Shown in pieces: positions 34,842-46,257 of a stretch of 64,000 nucleotides of DNA. Source of the DNA: Imbricaverruca yamaguchii (lineage: Eukaryota; Arthropoda; Thecostraca; Neoverrucidae); the NCBI GenBank assembly GCA_034440575.1, contig JAOTOL010001079.1:62001-126000 (forward strand), in the 5' to 3' direction. The notes under the pieces were generated by a model. That model was not told the DNA's origin. It was given only the letters and a program-made list of their open reading frames with translations, and did no database searches. The number at the start of each line of letters is the position of its first letter. Position 1 is the stretch's first letter. The position numbers and the translations under genes are program-made.

Positions 34842-36361
34842 GTGAGCTGTTGATCATGAAGCTGATATGTGGGTTTCAAAAGCTGACAGAAGAAAACAGG
34901 TTGAAGTACGAACAGTCATGTTAACTGTTAGTGTGGGGAATCCAGACCATGCCGGGCTGGGCGGTGTCAGTGCGGACTTCCGGCTTCCGTGCGGCTCGCG
35001 GCTACGTCTGGGTCGGGTGGGTGTCTCGCTGGCCGTGCACACCTCGCTGCGCCGTTGGTGTTTGGGCGCTCCGTGACGATCTAGCCCTCTGCCGACGGAG
35101 TTAGTGGGAGTTTGTGGGACTTGGTTCTCGGTCTGGGTTGTTATTCACTCGGGCCCAACTCTTCCAGTGCTCCGACGTCGCCAACCCTGCTGCGGCTCAT
35201 CGCCACCCATCCGTACCCATCCATCAGTGTCGCATCACGAGTCCGCAAGCCCCAAACCCTTGCCACCCACACGACCAGCCGGGCGCACTCACGGACGTTT
35301 CTGACGTGGAAGAGCCAGACCTCGCCGATATAGATACGTGTTGCAGTGGCGTCGGTCCACAGCAAGATTGGCCACGTCTGAACAGTGGAAGAGGTATCCT
35401 GTAGCACTCTCAGGGTGCGCGATTATTTCCACGCTGAATTATGTCTTTTAACTCAGAGGCTTCTGTCTCTCCCTTTACCTGCCATTGCAGGCATCCTTTC
35501 TGCAAAAGCAATAGTGACGAAAGTGATCGCGATGGCGACTCCAGTCGCAGTCGCAATAGCAACTATGGAAGCACAAATGGCACGAATACCAGGTACCCTT
35601 TGGAGCAATAGCAGCAACAATGTCTGAAACAGAGCCATAAGGTAGTCTCGAGCCATAATCAGCACCAGTATCTGTCTCTAATTGAGCATGAGGGAGATGG
35701 AAAAGGTGCAAGGAAAACTATAGCATGGCTTAGAGCATTCACTGCAAGTTGACAATCACTCCAATAGGCTTTTAACGTATCAGTTTGAGTATGGCACCAG
35801 GAATCTTAATACTGAAATGAGCTTCAGTTGAAGTTGGTGGTCGTGTCAATAGATGGCACCACCAGCGCGAGGATCGCGTGCAAGGACTTACCGAGTGCTG
35901 ACACCACCAACTCGTAATGAGTATCGATCACAATCGCACCGATGGACTCATGCAACAGCAGAAGATGTGATTCATGCAGTGTGATGGAGGGTACGCGGTG
36001 TCAGTGTGGTGAAAAATCCACCATTTTTGGACATCATGAAGTGCGATGTGGCCATGTTCATTGCTTTTAAATCGCGACCACACTTCACACATTCTATTTT
36101 TGGCCGTATTGGCCTAAGTTGACAGGGTAGCCTCTTGCGAACTGGGAACTTCGCAAGATAATAACAGCCCTAATGTATATGGCGTGCTGATCCTTGTACT
36201 TTCCAACTCTCAGGTTCAACGCGATTCAGTATGCAGTGAAGACTGTGAATACGGTTGAATTAAGAATGTGAATGCGATTAAGTACCATTTGGAGACTTTG
36301 ACTGATACCCTGATGACTGCGACCACTCTGCATGTTTCCGACAACTCTTCTTTAATCACAG

Positions 36362-36495
36362 GATCTACCGGCCTCTGCCGCCGTGGCGACCGATCCGCTG
36401 GCGCCAGTCGGCGGGCTGATTGAAGATCTCGCCTTCATTGGTCCGCCGTCTCCACCGCACGACTTCCCTGGCTTCACGCATGAGGGAACCCTCGA
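36362..36495 (+). CDS. Candidate internal exon, acidic/proline-rich
   Basis: The sequence after the acceptor TTTAATCACAG reads DLPASAAVATDPLAP and IEDLAFIGPPSPPHDF without a stop, in phase 0 with the exon ending at 34841. It ends at CTCGA|GTAAGT, an optimal donor, in phase 2. The phase does not fit the next candidate exon (37926, phase 0), so either another exon lies between or this one is alternative. Confidence 0.4.
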
Positions 36496-37129
36496 GTAAG
36501 TGGTCTTCTTTCATCCGGTGTTCCTTTTAACGCGCTGCGCCGATCCCGGTCGGGGAGGCTTGGTAAGGGATTGTGGCTCTGTTCGGTTTCCAGTTGTGCT
36601 CTTTTCCCATTCATCATTTGTTGGAGCCGCATGGGTCCTGCAAAGAGAAGCCAGATGACGGTTTAGTAAACGGTTGTTTTAACCACAGCCAAGGCTGTGA
36701 GTGTGGCTGGAAATCCTACTCCCATTTCTCCGTATTTGAGGTGGGGTTCCCAACAGGTGACCGGGCGTCACCGGCAGTGGAGTAGCGGCCAGCGTTGTAC
36801 TGTCTGAGCCTCCGCGAGTGTCTTCCTAGCTCTGCTGGCTAGAATTGGACCGCCCACACCAGCTCTCCTTCGAAGTCCCAGCTAGAGTCGACCACTGTGC
36901 ATTCGCGCCGAGTAAAAGCAATTTTCGGTTCAGATGTAGGAGGAAAGCTTCAATACCAACTTTAATAGCAGCCATCGGGCTACACTATCTTCCGTCTGAA
37001 ATATCCCTCCCGATCTCAGTAGGCAAACGTCTGTGTAGGCCACGTGAGCAGCTGTCGAGCACTTGCACCTTCAGACATTGAACCACTGCAACGAGGAGCG
37101 CATCGAAACTGTGGTATTACCTCAAGAGC

Positions 37130-37197
37130 GTGGCGTATGGGCGCTACATGACCAAAGTAGTCGATGCGCCCTAAAGCCCCAATCACTAACTAACTAA
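37130..37197 (+). repeat. Jockey-like LINE/SINE tail
   Basis: TATGGGCGCTACATGACC, AAAGTAGTCGATGCGCCC, TAAAGCCCC and a (TAAC)n tail. It is the cleanest copy of this terminus in the window. Confidence 0.7.
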
Positions 37198-37604
37198 CTC
37201 AAGAGCGTGGCGTCAACGCTTTGAAGTTCCCTGTTTCTCAAACCCCTACCTGCCCGTGGGCAAAATAGCTCATGGTAAATACCTGGTTTTTGCTTCAGGA
37301 ATTCAGGAACACCAAGGATGGATCGATCACCGCAAATTCTGAACAAGAAAAATGTTCCGAATTGACTAAGAAGTCGAATTAGCCAATGTTGCGATTCATT
37401 TCTTAGTTCATTGCTTTTTTGTACCCCTCCCCATCATTCGGTATCCCACTACGCCCTACCCTTGCGGTCTTAGATTCGGAGAGGATTTTGGAGAAGTGTG
37501 AGGAATTTCAGTCCTGCGTATGGACATTGAGTCTAAACAAATACGAGGATATTTTTATTCCATGTTGTGACGTCATATCAGCTTGCACTTTCCAGTGACC
37601 CTTG

Positions 37605-37795
37605 CGGGGCGGGGGTGGCCGAGTGGCTAAGGTGTTGGGCTCTGGGTACCAAAGGTCCCCGGTTCGACACTCGCACCTTTCTGGACATTTCCCAATCCCG
37701 CGGCCCACGGGCGAAACAGTGTGGGCGGCGCCATTAACCGTGAATTTGCATAAAGTGTGTCGTGGATCACCCAATAAACAAACAGACAAGTACCT
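37605..37795 (+). repeat. tRNA-derived SINE (Leu/Ser-type head)
   Basis: An A box (TGGCCGAGTGGCTAAGG) and a B box (GGTTCGACAC) are correctly spaced, then an unrelated body and a tail CCAATAAACAAACAGACAAG. The acceptor stem is not closed and an unrelated tail follows, so it is a SINE and not a tRNA gene. Confidence 0.7.
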
Positions 37796-37925
37796 CTAAT
37801 ATTTTATGACCAAGCAATTCATCGTTATATAGCGATATTCAACCTGGAAATTGAAAACTAATAACATACATTTCTGGAGAGGGTAAAGTTTTGGATGACA
37901 AAAATGTGGAACAGTCTTTTTTCAG

Positions 37926-38046
37926 ACCATGGACCCTCGAAAGCTACGCACCTCTGTGTATTGCGACCGTGACAAAAGAGATGTGCTCGTTTTCAGAAGC
38001 GCACGTACTTTGGCCACACTGGAACACCAGCTGAGAACCATAGCCG
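37926..38046 (+). CDS. Candidate internal exon preceding the zinc-finger exon
   Basis: Acceptor TTTTTTCAG and donor CCG|GTGAGT enclose 121 open bases (MDPRKLRTSVYCDRDK ... LRTIAG). It enters in phase 0, agreeing with the exon ending at 34841, and leaves in phase 1, agreeing with the finger exon at 51341, where G plus AT gives Asp. The phase agreement is the main evidence. Confidence 0.45.
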
Positions 38047-38194
38047 GTGAGTCCTGGCATGCATGTCTGGTAAGACGCGATGTCTTACCAGACAGGTTCA
38101 TCAGCAACGGTAGGCTCGTCAGAAGTGTGGTGCTGGATCACTGGCTATGTAGCTGTCACTACTGTTCACTGCAAAATTTTCAAATGCGCTGACG

Positions 38195-38410
38195 GGGGAC
38201 GAGTAGCCTAGTGGTAAGTTGCTCGTCTCACAATCGAAAGGTTGTGGGACCCACAACCTTTCGATTGTAGCGGCAGGTGAGACTCGAACCCACAATGTGG
38301 GTTCGAGTCTCACCTGCCGCTACTCTTCGCCCGCGAGCAATCGGCGTGAGAGATTGGCGATGCTACATGACTCAACCGTCGATGTGTCGTAAAACCAATA
38401 ACGAACCAAA
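38195..38410 (+). repeat. tRNA-derived SINE with two internal palindromes
   Basis: The head GAGTAGCCTAGTGGTAAG (A box) and GGGTTCGAGTCTC (B box) and the body TACTCTTCGCCCGCGA, ending CGTAAAACCAATAACGAACC, match the copies at 38851, 48622 and 56905. Between the two boxes there is an insertion of inverted copies: 38231-38269 is palindromic (ACAATCGAAAGGTTGTGGG), and 38270-38322 is a second palindrome (AGCGGCAGGTGAGACTCGAA) with a 5-base loop. Confidence 0.85.
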
Positions 38411-38850
38411 TGCGCTGACACATGCAACTTAAATAACACGAGATATGCTAAAATATGTTCCAAGTGCAGTGCATTCCGGCCATTTTCTGGTTGCCCAGCA
38501 ACAGCAGTTTCATCAGGAATGCGACTCGTGAACTGGTTGCCTAGCAACGGTGGTGTTTATACTATAAACCTGGGAAATCAAAATTTATATAGCTGTTTTA
38601 ACGCTGAATCCTGTTCTGGTAGCCTAGGCGGATCCCCTTTGATTATATTATTGCTGTTCCCTATCCCTTTGTGATGGGGACGTGAAACTCAGCAACGGTT
38701 CCAGCCATGGTCCTGTGTACATGGCTCCAGAGTATGAATTGCGTGACCACATCATAGGCGGCCCTCGGGTAAAATATTCCCAGGTAACCCTGACGGATGT
38801 CTGGAAAAACTTAGGAACTGCACGTGCATCTTAATACTTTCATTGTTTTC

Positions 38851-39007
38851 CGCAGCCTAGGGGTAAGTTGCCCGTCTCACAATCGAAAGTTTGTTGGTTC
38901 GAGTCTCATCTGTCGCTACTCTTCGCCCGCGACCAATCGGCGTGAGGGATTGGTGACGCTACATGACTCAACGGTCGATGTGGCGTAAAACCAATAACCA
39001 ACCAACC
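38851..39007 (+). repeat. tRNA-derived SINE
   Basis: Same family as 38195-38410 without the palindromes: TAAGTTGCCCGTCTCAC, GGTTCGAGTCTCATC, CTACTCTTCGCCCGCGACC, ATGACTCAACGGTCGATG and a tail AACCAATAACCAACCAACC. Confidence 0.85.
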
Positions 39008-39172
39008 ATTGTTTTCCTAAATATGTGATCATAATTTATACTTCGTTTGATCATGCTACCTTGCATACCTACGGGCTTGCCTATCGTGAGCCTAGTTATG
39101 CCTGAGAAGTACCCAGGGGAACGAAAAATTCACAAGTGACCGGTTTCCTCAGTGTTGTTTACGTGCTCTTGG

Positions 39173-40108
39173 GGTAACCGGACAAATGCATGTAAAGCAA
39201 ATGTACGTAAACAAATGTACGCAAGCGCAGATGTACGTATGGCTAATGTGCGTAAGCACAATTGTACTTAAGCGCAAATGTACGTAAGTGCAATTGTACG
39301 TGAGCGCAATTGTAAGTAAGCGACAATGTACGTAAGCCAAAAAGTACGTATGCGCAAATGTACGTATGACAATTGTACGTAAATTCAGATGTACGTATGT
39401 CAAATTTTCTTAAACGCACATTTACTGATGGCAAATATACCTCGGAGCAGATGTACGTATGACATGCACCGAACCAAATGTGCTTAAACGCAAAGGCACG
39501 TATGCCTAAGTGTACGTGCACTGGCTCATGCGTACAGGTGATCTTTCATTGTTTTACGTTTACGTACTGTTGCACATGGGTACATTTGCGCTTGCATACT
39601 TTTGGCCGACGTATATTTGCATTTACGTACATTTGCGCTTACGTACCTTTGCGCTTACTTACAATTGCGCTTCCGTACTTTTGCCTTAACGCACATTTGC
39701 GCTCACGCACTTTTTCGTATACCTACATTTACAGTTACATATATTTGCCCTTAGGTACATAACCAATTGTACGTAAACCCAAAGCTACTCATGCGTAAAT
39801 AGACGTATATTTGCGCATACGTACAATTGCACATAGGTATATTTGCGTATACGTACATTTGCGCTTACTTACATTTAATTATACGAACATTTCCGCTTGC
39901 GTACATTTGCGCATACGCACTTTTGCGCGAACGTACTTTTGCGCCTACGTACCTTTGCTCTTGCGTACATTTGAGCACACTTACTTTTGCACATGCGTAC
40001 ATTTGCGCTTACGTGCATTTGCGCATACGTACCTTTGCAATACGTACAATTATGCTAACGTACATCTGCGCAGACGTGCATTTGCTTCCGTACATTTGTC
40101 CGGTTACC
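39173..40108. mobile_element. Foldback-type element A2
   Basis: The ends GGTAACCGGACAAATG and CATTTGTCCGGTTACC are exact inverses. The left arm (to about 39530) is a tandem of GCAAATGTACGTA-like units and the right arm (from about 39545) is the same in inverse orientation. A small patch at 39755-39810 switches orientation. It is the same family as 9615-11002. No target duplication is evident. Repeat-like sequence continues to about 40200. Confidence 0.75.
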
Positions 40109-40740
40109 GCAAACGTACGTATGGAATTTGCACATAACCAAGTGTACGTACACCAGAAGGTACGCATGCCTAAATAAACGTACATTTGCTGACATACCGC
40201 GTACATTGTCTGACATACCAGCTCATCCTTCCGGAGAGTTTACTTGGACAGCGGATACACTGTCTCCTGATGCAAATACGGAAATGGTGTGACAAGCTGT
40301 TCAGCTAATTGGGTCCCCTGTATCCCTTCATGCGTCATATCAATACTGTAAAGAAGTAACTCATTTATTTAGTTACTTAGCTCAGTATCTTAGCGTGGAG
40401 AATATCTTAGCGTGTTCCCTTCGGGTTTTGGCTCTTGGACAATGGGAAGGCATAGTATGTGTTGCTCCAATGGAGACGATATAATGTATGTTGCATGTAT
40501 GTACGTGTGTATGTTTTTCAAATGGAGTTCACCCCCACCCCTTCTCACACCCGAGAATGTTGGCTTTGCCATTCATTTTGTGCCAATTTAAACTTTGAAC
40601 ATGGGACCCTATGTGGTATGCTTCCTCTCGCTCAATCATTTGCGCCCGTCCATTTCCTTCATTTATTGTGGCCTCCGAATAGTTTCAGAAACGTATACCT
40701 ATGGTACATTGTGCTGTTCGAGCCCACCTTGTATTCCCGT
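40109..40740. other. No recognised feature after residual foldback units
   Basis: The first 100 bases still contain GTACGTAC-like units. The rest shows no domain or repeat that I can identify. Confidence 0.4.
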
Positions 40741-41339
40741 GCCCTTTCCAGGATCTAGGAATGCGTCCTGCAGCCTGGTTACCCGGCTGGCCAGGGAATT
40801 GGCGCTCCCTCGGGGTAGTACAGCCGCCCCGATAAGGGGGAATGGAAGCACATAGGTGTTTCCGGGGACTCACATAGTCCCCGCCACCTATCACTTCCTC
40901 CCCTTTCCAGTATCTACCCCATGCCTACGTCCCTGTCGAGGTCCTTCATCCGACCCTCCAACAAGCCCTCCCCTGTCATGGGCAGGTATGCCAGCTTCCA
41001 CTGGTCTACCCTTCCGCTCAGTTTTATCGCGGTAGCCGCTCCCCCTCGGCCCGTCCCCCGGGGTTCACGGAGTCCTGGAGTTTGAGGTCCCCCGTCGCAC
41101 GGTGCTAGTTGTGACAGGGAACCAACACACCTCTTTGGTCCAGATATCCCGGATGGGCGGGCAGGCCTGTGGGGCCTCACGCGGGCCAAGTGGCTGGTCG
41201 CCTCGGGCCGGGGGCATGGGACTTTTCCCAATGAGTCTCTCCCGGCCGTGTTAAGGCGCCGTCTGCCCCGTATAGCTCCTCGGGCGCCTGGCGACCTCCC
41301 GTTCGCGAGACCCAGGCATCCAACCAGTAGGGCCACTTT

Positions 41340-43140
41340 GTGGTGGGACGCCCGGGGAGTAGAAACCAAGTATACTATGTGGCAATCACAAACACAAACA
41401 ACCTACCTGTTCCCTCTAATAGGGAACAGACCGGTCCAAACGATAGTCTTCCAGTGCCCCGTATCCTTATTATGAAGTCAAAAGAAGAAGGGAAAAGTAT
41501 TTCCTTGCTAACACCACTTCAAAGAAAGAAAGCGTGCGACAGGCGCGGTATGGTATTGAGGTGTCAGAAGCTTAGAGACGGTGGCGTAAAGGTGGAATTC
41601 AAAACTAGAGAGGACGGAAGGAGGGCGATTGAAGCTACTGAACTAAAATACACTACGAAATGAAAGGAGCAGGCGAACTGTCACTCTAAATATCGAAGTT
41701 CTTCCACAGAACACGAAAATTTTTATATATAGGTGTCGTAAACTGCTACGATTTGAGAGATGTGGCGGACGCTGACATTGTGGATGGCCTGGCAGAGTGT
41801 GGAGTGGTGCAGGCGCGTCGTATCACGATTAGGGAAAGACAAGAAGCACAACAAACTGACAATTTCGTATTAACATTCCGCACGACTGATCTCCCTGAGT
41901 TCATCAACGTCGGATACGTCCTCGTCAAGGTTGGTGTATTTGTTCCCAACCCGATGCGATGTTTCCGGTGTTACCGTTTCGGTCACCGATTCAATGGAGC
42001 ATGAAGCATGTTAGAGGAAAATGCGAAGCGGAGAGCCCAAACTGTTCTACCTGTGGCCCCAGCCAATAAGCCCACACTGCTTATGACCGTTTTTGTCCCG
42101 TTTTTCTGAAAGAGGAGATAGTTTCAATTAAATAATCCAAGAAGATTACATTTCGGGAGGCGCCACAATTTTACGAGACAGCTCATCCGAGGGTGTCATA
42201 TGCAGCAAAAGCACAACATAACTCCATAGCCATACAACATACCGGCAAGAAAACTCTGGTAACCCCCGAACACGTAGAGCCGAACATGGCCTCTGAGCTG
42301 ATTGCCCAGCTGACGACCCTGCTGCGGTCCTTTGGAGTGCACCTGCCGTCACATGAGAGGCAAGGTCACCCAGCCCAACACGTCGACAATGCGATGGAGA
42401 TCCCACCTCGACAATGGGATCTCTCGTTCGCCCATCTCAGGCCCCTTCTCAATCAATCTCTGAGGGTGGGGAGTGGACTCTGGTTCAAAGGTCCAAGAGG
42501 CCTTCTCGATTCCCTCCACCCAATCCGGACCCCTCCACGTCTACTTCATCACCTACCTCTAAGTCCCCCCATCCCACGACCCATCCGCACTCCAATATTC
42601 TCTCTTCTCTTCCCCACACACGCCAGCACCGCCTCCAAATCCGTCCTATCCACCTCCTCCCTACCCGAACCCTCTCCCTTTCCCGTGAGTCAGGCTTGAC
42701 CCTCACCCTCGACTTCCACTTCCGCACGTACATCGCCACCCCGAGACCACCAACGACCAATATCAGATATCACCCTGCACTACCAGGAAACCGAGGGACG
42801 GGCCCGCGAAGAAAAAGAGCGCGACTCGCTCTGATGGAGAGGGCCCGCGAGAAGAGTCACCAGGGGGCTGAGCAGGCGCCAGTACGGAGGGCGGCCACCC
42901 TATCGCCACGACGTCGAGTGGAGGACCAGCTCCATCTGCCAATGAGATGGGCCCTCCCCCGCCACCACCCCGACTGGGGCCCCAGAAGCGGGGTCTGCCG
43001 CCACCAGACTCTCCACCTGGGGAGGAGTCAGCCCGCTCTCGTCCGAGAACTCAGTCCTTTGGGCCTAGTCGACGTGAAGCTCGCGGGTTGCCAGCGGTCG
43101 CCTGTATGGGGCGGAGGACGGAGCCGGAACTTTAACACGC
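41340..43140 (+). pseudogene. Jockey-like ORF1 (gag-like, zinc knuckle), broken
   Basis: ORF1 proteins of Jockey/I-type LINEs bind the element RNA. Remnants include KSKEEGKSISLLTPLQRKKA, CFRCYRFGHRF (first CCHC knuckle) and, in another frame, a further Cys-rich stretch near 42035-42110 leading to FLKEE. The proline-rich part 42400-42730 and the arginine-rich part 42790-43130 are open in shifting frames. At least two frameshifts and a stop (42002) interrupt it. Confidence 0.65.
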
Positions 43141-43159
43141 GCACTGGAGGCCACTGAAA

Positions 43160-44460
43160 ATTACGCGCACTGGAGGGGGGGGGGCGGACTCCCTCCTACG
43201 ATATCGGCTCCCATTAAGGCTAGAGTTACGAAATTCGATGGGTGAATGGGCACGACAGTTAACTCTATTGTGCGCAAATTTCGTGATCTTAAGTCAATAT
43301 CTTCAAGGTCGAATGAGGTCAAAATAGCATTTTTTTCTGATTTTGCGTGGCTTGGCTTGTCATTGTTATGGATCACTGTGATTGTGTTTCGATGCTCCAA
43401 AATTGGCATTAATGATGTTTTGGACATTACTAATGATCCGATACATATGCCAGATCTGCCTTTTGACCTCAGGTCATCTATATAGGAGCACTTTATCAGG
43501 TCATTACCTCTCCAGTTACCGGAACCGGGCTGCCCACCTGACTGCTCCGTTGGGCGGCTCGGTACAATCGGCTTCGCAAAGAAGGGAGTGAAATACAAGA
43601 ATAAAGTATAGAAACGCTTAGGCACACAATGACTAACAGTAGATTTCCGAATGTGTAGGGAGTAACATGGAAAGTGGCAGCAATCTCATGGCAGTCATTT
43701 CCATTTATGACAACATTCTAGTTGACCATTTTCGGGTCCATTAGCCTGTCATGATGACCTCGGCGACCTAACATGACTTTTAACTTATATAGCATAACAA
43801 TATGCATCAAGCAAGTCGCTAGTGCTGTTAAGACCAGTTCCCTTTTGCCAATATACAGAAAGCGCATCAGCGCCGACTTTTCTGGTCTAGCGCTGCGATT
43901 TTTAAAAATCTTTTTGGCCGATTTTCTTTTTTCTTGCTTGAAACACTGCGCTGGGCATTTCTGAGCAGGTACGGAAAAATGGCGTATATCGGCCGGTACA
44001 ATATGGAGTTGTGTACGAAAAATCGGAGCGGTGGGCGGATTTCACCCTGCACTCCTCCAGGGCGTGTGTTAACCTGTCGTGACCTGACTTGACCTCGGTG
44101 ACCTGACATGACTTTGAAACAATGTGGCATAACAATATACATCAAACAAGTCGCTAGTGTTGCGAAGAACACTTCCTTTTTGCCGATATCCGAGAAGCGC
44201 ATCAGCGCCGATATTTGTTGTCTAGCACTGATAATTTAAAAAAAAAAAACTTTACCGACCCCTACGTCGAAAAATTTTCGGTCGATTTTCGTTTTCCTTT
44301 CTTTTAACGACGTGCCGTTCATTTCTAAGTAGGTACACAAACAATGGCGTATATCGGCCCGTAAAGTATATCGGCCGGTACCGGGAGTTATCTACGAAAA
44401 ATCGGAGGGGTGGGCGGATTTCGCCCCCCCCCTCCAGGGCGCGTATTAATAGCGAGCTAA
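43160..44460 (-). repeat. Dispersed repeat E, copy 2, with tandem ~350-bp units
   Basis: 43160-43900 is the reverse complement of 30563-31340. The segment 43740-44090 is then repeated, diverged, at 44090-44450: TATCGGCCGGTAC, CGAAAAATCGGAG, GGTGGGCGGATTTC and CTCCAGGGCG occur in both. It separates ORF1 and ORF2 of the Jockey-like LINE, so it is a later insertion. Confidence 0.55.
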
Positions 44461-44823
44461 TTTTATGTCGTGATCACTCATAGTTTCTCCAGCTCTAGTC
44501 CATCACGACACGATTGCCATTTAGTCTATTTTAGTAACTAACCCGGTGACTCGATCAGTTTTACAATAGAACTGCAGAGGGCTTCGTTTGAATATGGCGG
44601 AGCTGGAAGTATTTTTAAGCACACGGTGTCCAACTGCAGTATGCCTTCAAGAGGCGAAGCTACCTCTCAACTATCATTTTGACTCAAAGGCTACTCAGTG
44701 CTTGTCAAAAACATGCCATCGGCTACAGTCGCACATGGAGGAGTCATGCTAGCAGTGAGCCATCGTTCCCCATGCGAGGAGGTAGCCCTGGACACTCCTC
44801 TCCAAGCCGCTGTTGCTAGTTAG

Positions 44824-44921
44824 CTTTGGTCGCCCAGCAATTACCTTGTACTCCCTATATCTGCCGCCGGCAATTCCGTTCCCTTCCGTCGAGCTGAGGC
44901 GGATGATTTTTGAACTCACTC
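44824..44921 (+). repeat. 98-bp target-site duplication, left copy
   Basis: Matches 46160-46257 with four differences (CTTTGGTCGCC ... GAACTCACTC). It lies directly before the CR1 fragment apart from a 14-base tandem GATGAACTCACTCA. Confidence 0.85.
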
Positions 44922-44989
44922 AGATGAACTCACTCAACAGAAATGATGCAATTAGAGGTCATAAATTCAAAATTAAAGTTCACCACAGC

Positions 44990-45890
44990 CAGTGGCGTCG
45001 CCACGAAATTCTTCCAGGGGGGGGGGCGAGATCAAAAGGGGGCCTCCTGCTCCCCGAAAAGGGGCCTCCATTTTGTTAGGGCTTCCTATTGTTTTTAGGC
45101 CCTTAGTATGGTTCGGGAATGGGAAACTGAGGGCTGGAGGGCCTCCTTTTCTTCCTGGAGGGCCTCCTTTTCGTCCTGGAGGGCCTCCTTTTCGTCATAG
45201 AGGGCATTCTTTTCGTCCTGGGGGCCTCATTTTCATCATGGGGACCTCCTTTTCGTCCTGGTGGCCTTTTCGTCCTGGGGCCTCTGTGTCAATATTTGGC
45301 ACTCGCTTGATTTCTGGGGCCTCCTACCCTCTCCTAGGTGACTTCTTTTTACAAATTAGGAGCCTCCTCCTGGAGGCCCCTAATTTGTATAATCTCTTTT
45401 TCGTCTTGGGGGCCTGGTTCTCATCCTGGGGGGCCTCTTTTCGTCCTGGGGGCCTCCTTTCCATCCTAGGGGCCTCCTTTTCGTCCTGGGGGCCTCCTTT
45501 TAGTCCTGGAGGGCCTCCTTTTTGTCCTGGGGGCCTCCTTTTCGTCCTGATGTACCTTCTTTTTGTCCTGGGGGCCTCTTTTTCGTCCTGATGGCCTCCT
45601 TTTCGTCCTGGTGGTTTCGTTTTCGTCCTGGGAGCCTCCTTCTAGTCCTGGAGGGCCTCCTTTTCGACATGGGGGCCTCATTTTCGTCCTGAGGCAACTT
45701 CATTTCGTCCTGGGGTCCTCTTTTTCGTCCTGAGGGCCTCCTTTTCGTCCTGGGGGTTTCGTTTTCGTCCTGGGGGCCTCCTTTTCGTCCTGGGGGCCTC
45801 CTCAAATTTCAGGAGGGTCGGCGCCCCCCCCCCAGTCTCACGGCAGAGGGGGCGATTGCCCCCCTCTGCCCCCCGGTGGCGACGCCCCTG
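44990..45890. mobile_element. hAT-type non-autonomous element with a 21-bp minisatellite
   Basis: Termini CAGTGGCGTCGCCAC and GGTGGCGACGCCCCTG are inverse with few mismatches. The 8-bp direct repeat ACCACAGC flanks it at 44982-44989 and 45891-45898. Both are diagnostic of hAT transposition. The interior holds a minisatellite of CCTCCTTTTCGTCCTG-like 21-bp units (about 45140-45810). There is no transposase gene, although open frames appear in the minisatellite. Confidence 0.93.
45140..45810. repeat. 21-bp minisatellite inside the MITE
   Basis: More than 20 degenerate units of GGCCTCCTTTTCGTCCTG plus two or three G. The 21-base period keeps frames open, which explains the glycine/proline-rich and arginine/lysine-rich translations. 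Confidence 0.9.
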
Positions 45891-46159
45891 ACCACAGCAG
45901 AACAACGTTAAGGCAGACTTTCTTCACCAACAGGGTAGTAGAACACTGGAACCAGCTGCCAGAAAACATTGTCAGTAGCAGCACAATGAACATCTTTAAA
46001 ATCAGCATAGTCAATCATTATAAGAATAGAGAGCTTGCTTTTCAGTACTACAGGGAGGGCTGATTGACAGATTTGGTGGGCAACTGGTTCAGTGTACAGA
46101 GTGCAACCAAGAAGGGCCCTTGTGGCTCATAGTTGCACTAATCTTTTAGGGCTTTATGT

Positions 46160-46257
46160 CTTTGGTCGCCTAGCAATTACCTTGTGCTCCCTATATCTGC
46201 CGCCGGCAATTCCGTTCCCTTCCGTCGAGCTGGGGCGGATGATTTTGGAACTCACTC
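46160..46257 (+). repeat. 98-bp target-site duplication, right copy
   Basis: Second copy of 44824-44921. It continues directly into the endonuclease GDFN block of the host LINE. Confidence 0.85.

Larger units (their letters stand above)
44936..46159 (+). mobile_element. 5'-truncated CR1 inserted into the Jockey-like LINE
   Basis: Starts at AACAGAAATGATGCAATTAG (equivalent to 7342 in copy 1), is interrupted by a MITE at 44990-45890, and ends TCTTTTAGGGCTTTATGTC. It is flanked by a 98-bp direct duplication of the host LINE. Confidence 0.9.

Noticed and set aside
37605..37680. A Leu- or Ser-type tRNA gene
   Set aside because: The head looks good, but the 3' acceptor strand is missing and a SINE-like body continues directly.
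38195..38280. A tRNA gene
   Set aside because: A and B boxes exist, but the fold is not closed and a SINE body and tail follow; sister copies are dispersed.
45466..45805. Arg/Lys/Pro-rich open frames
   Set aside because: They are translations of the 21-bp minisatellite inside the MITE.
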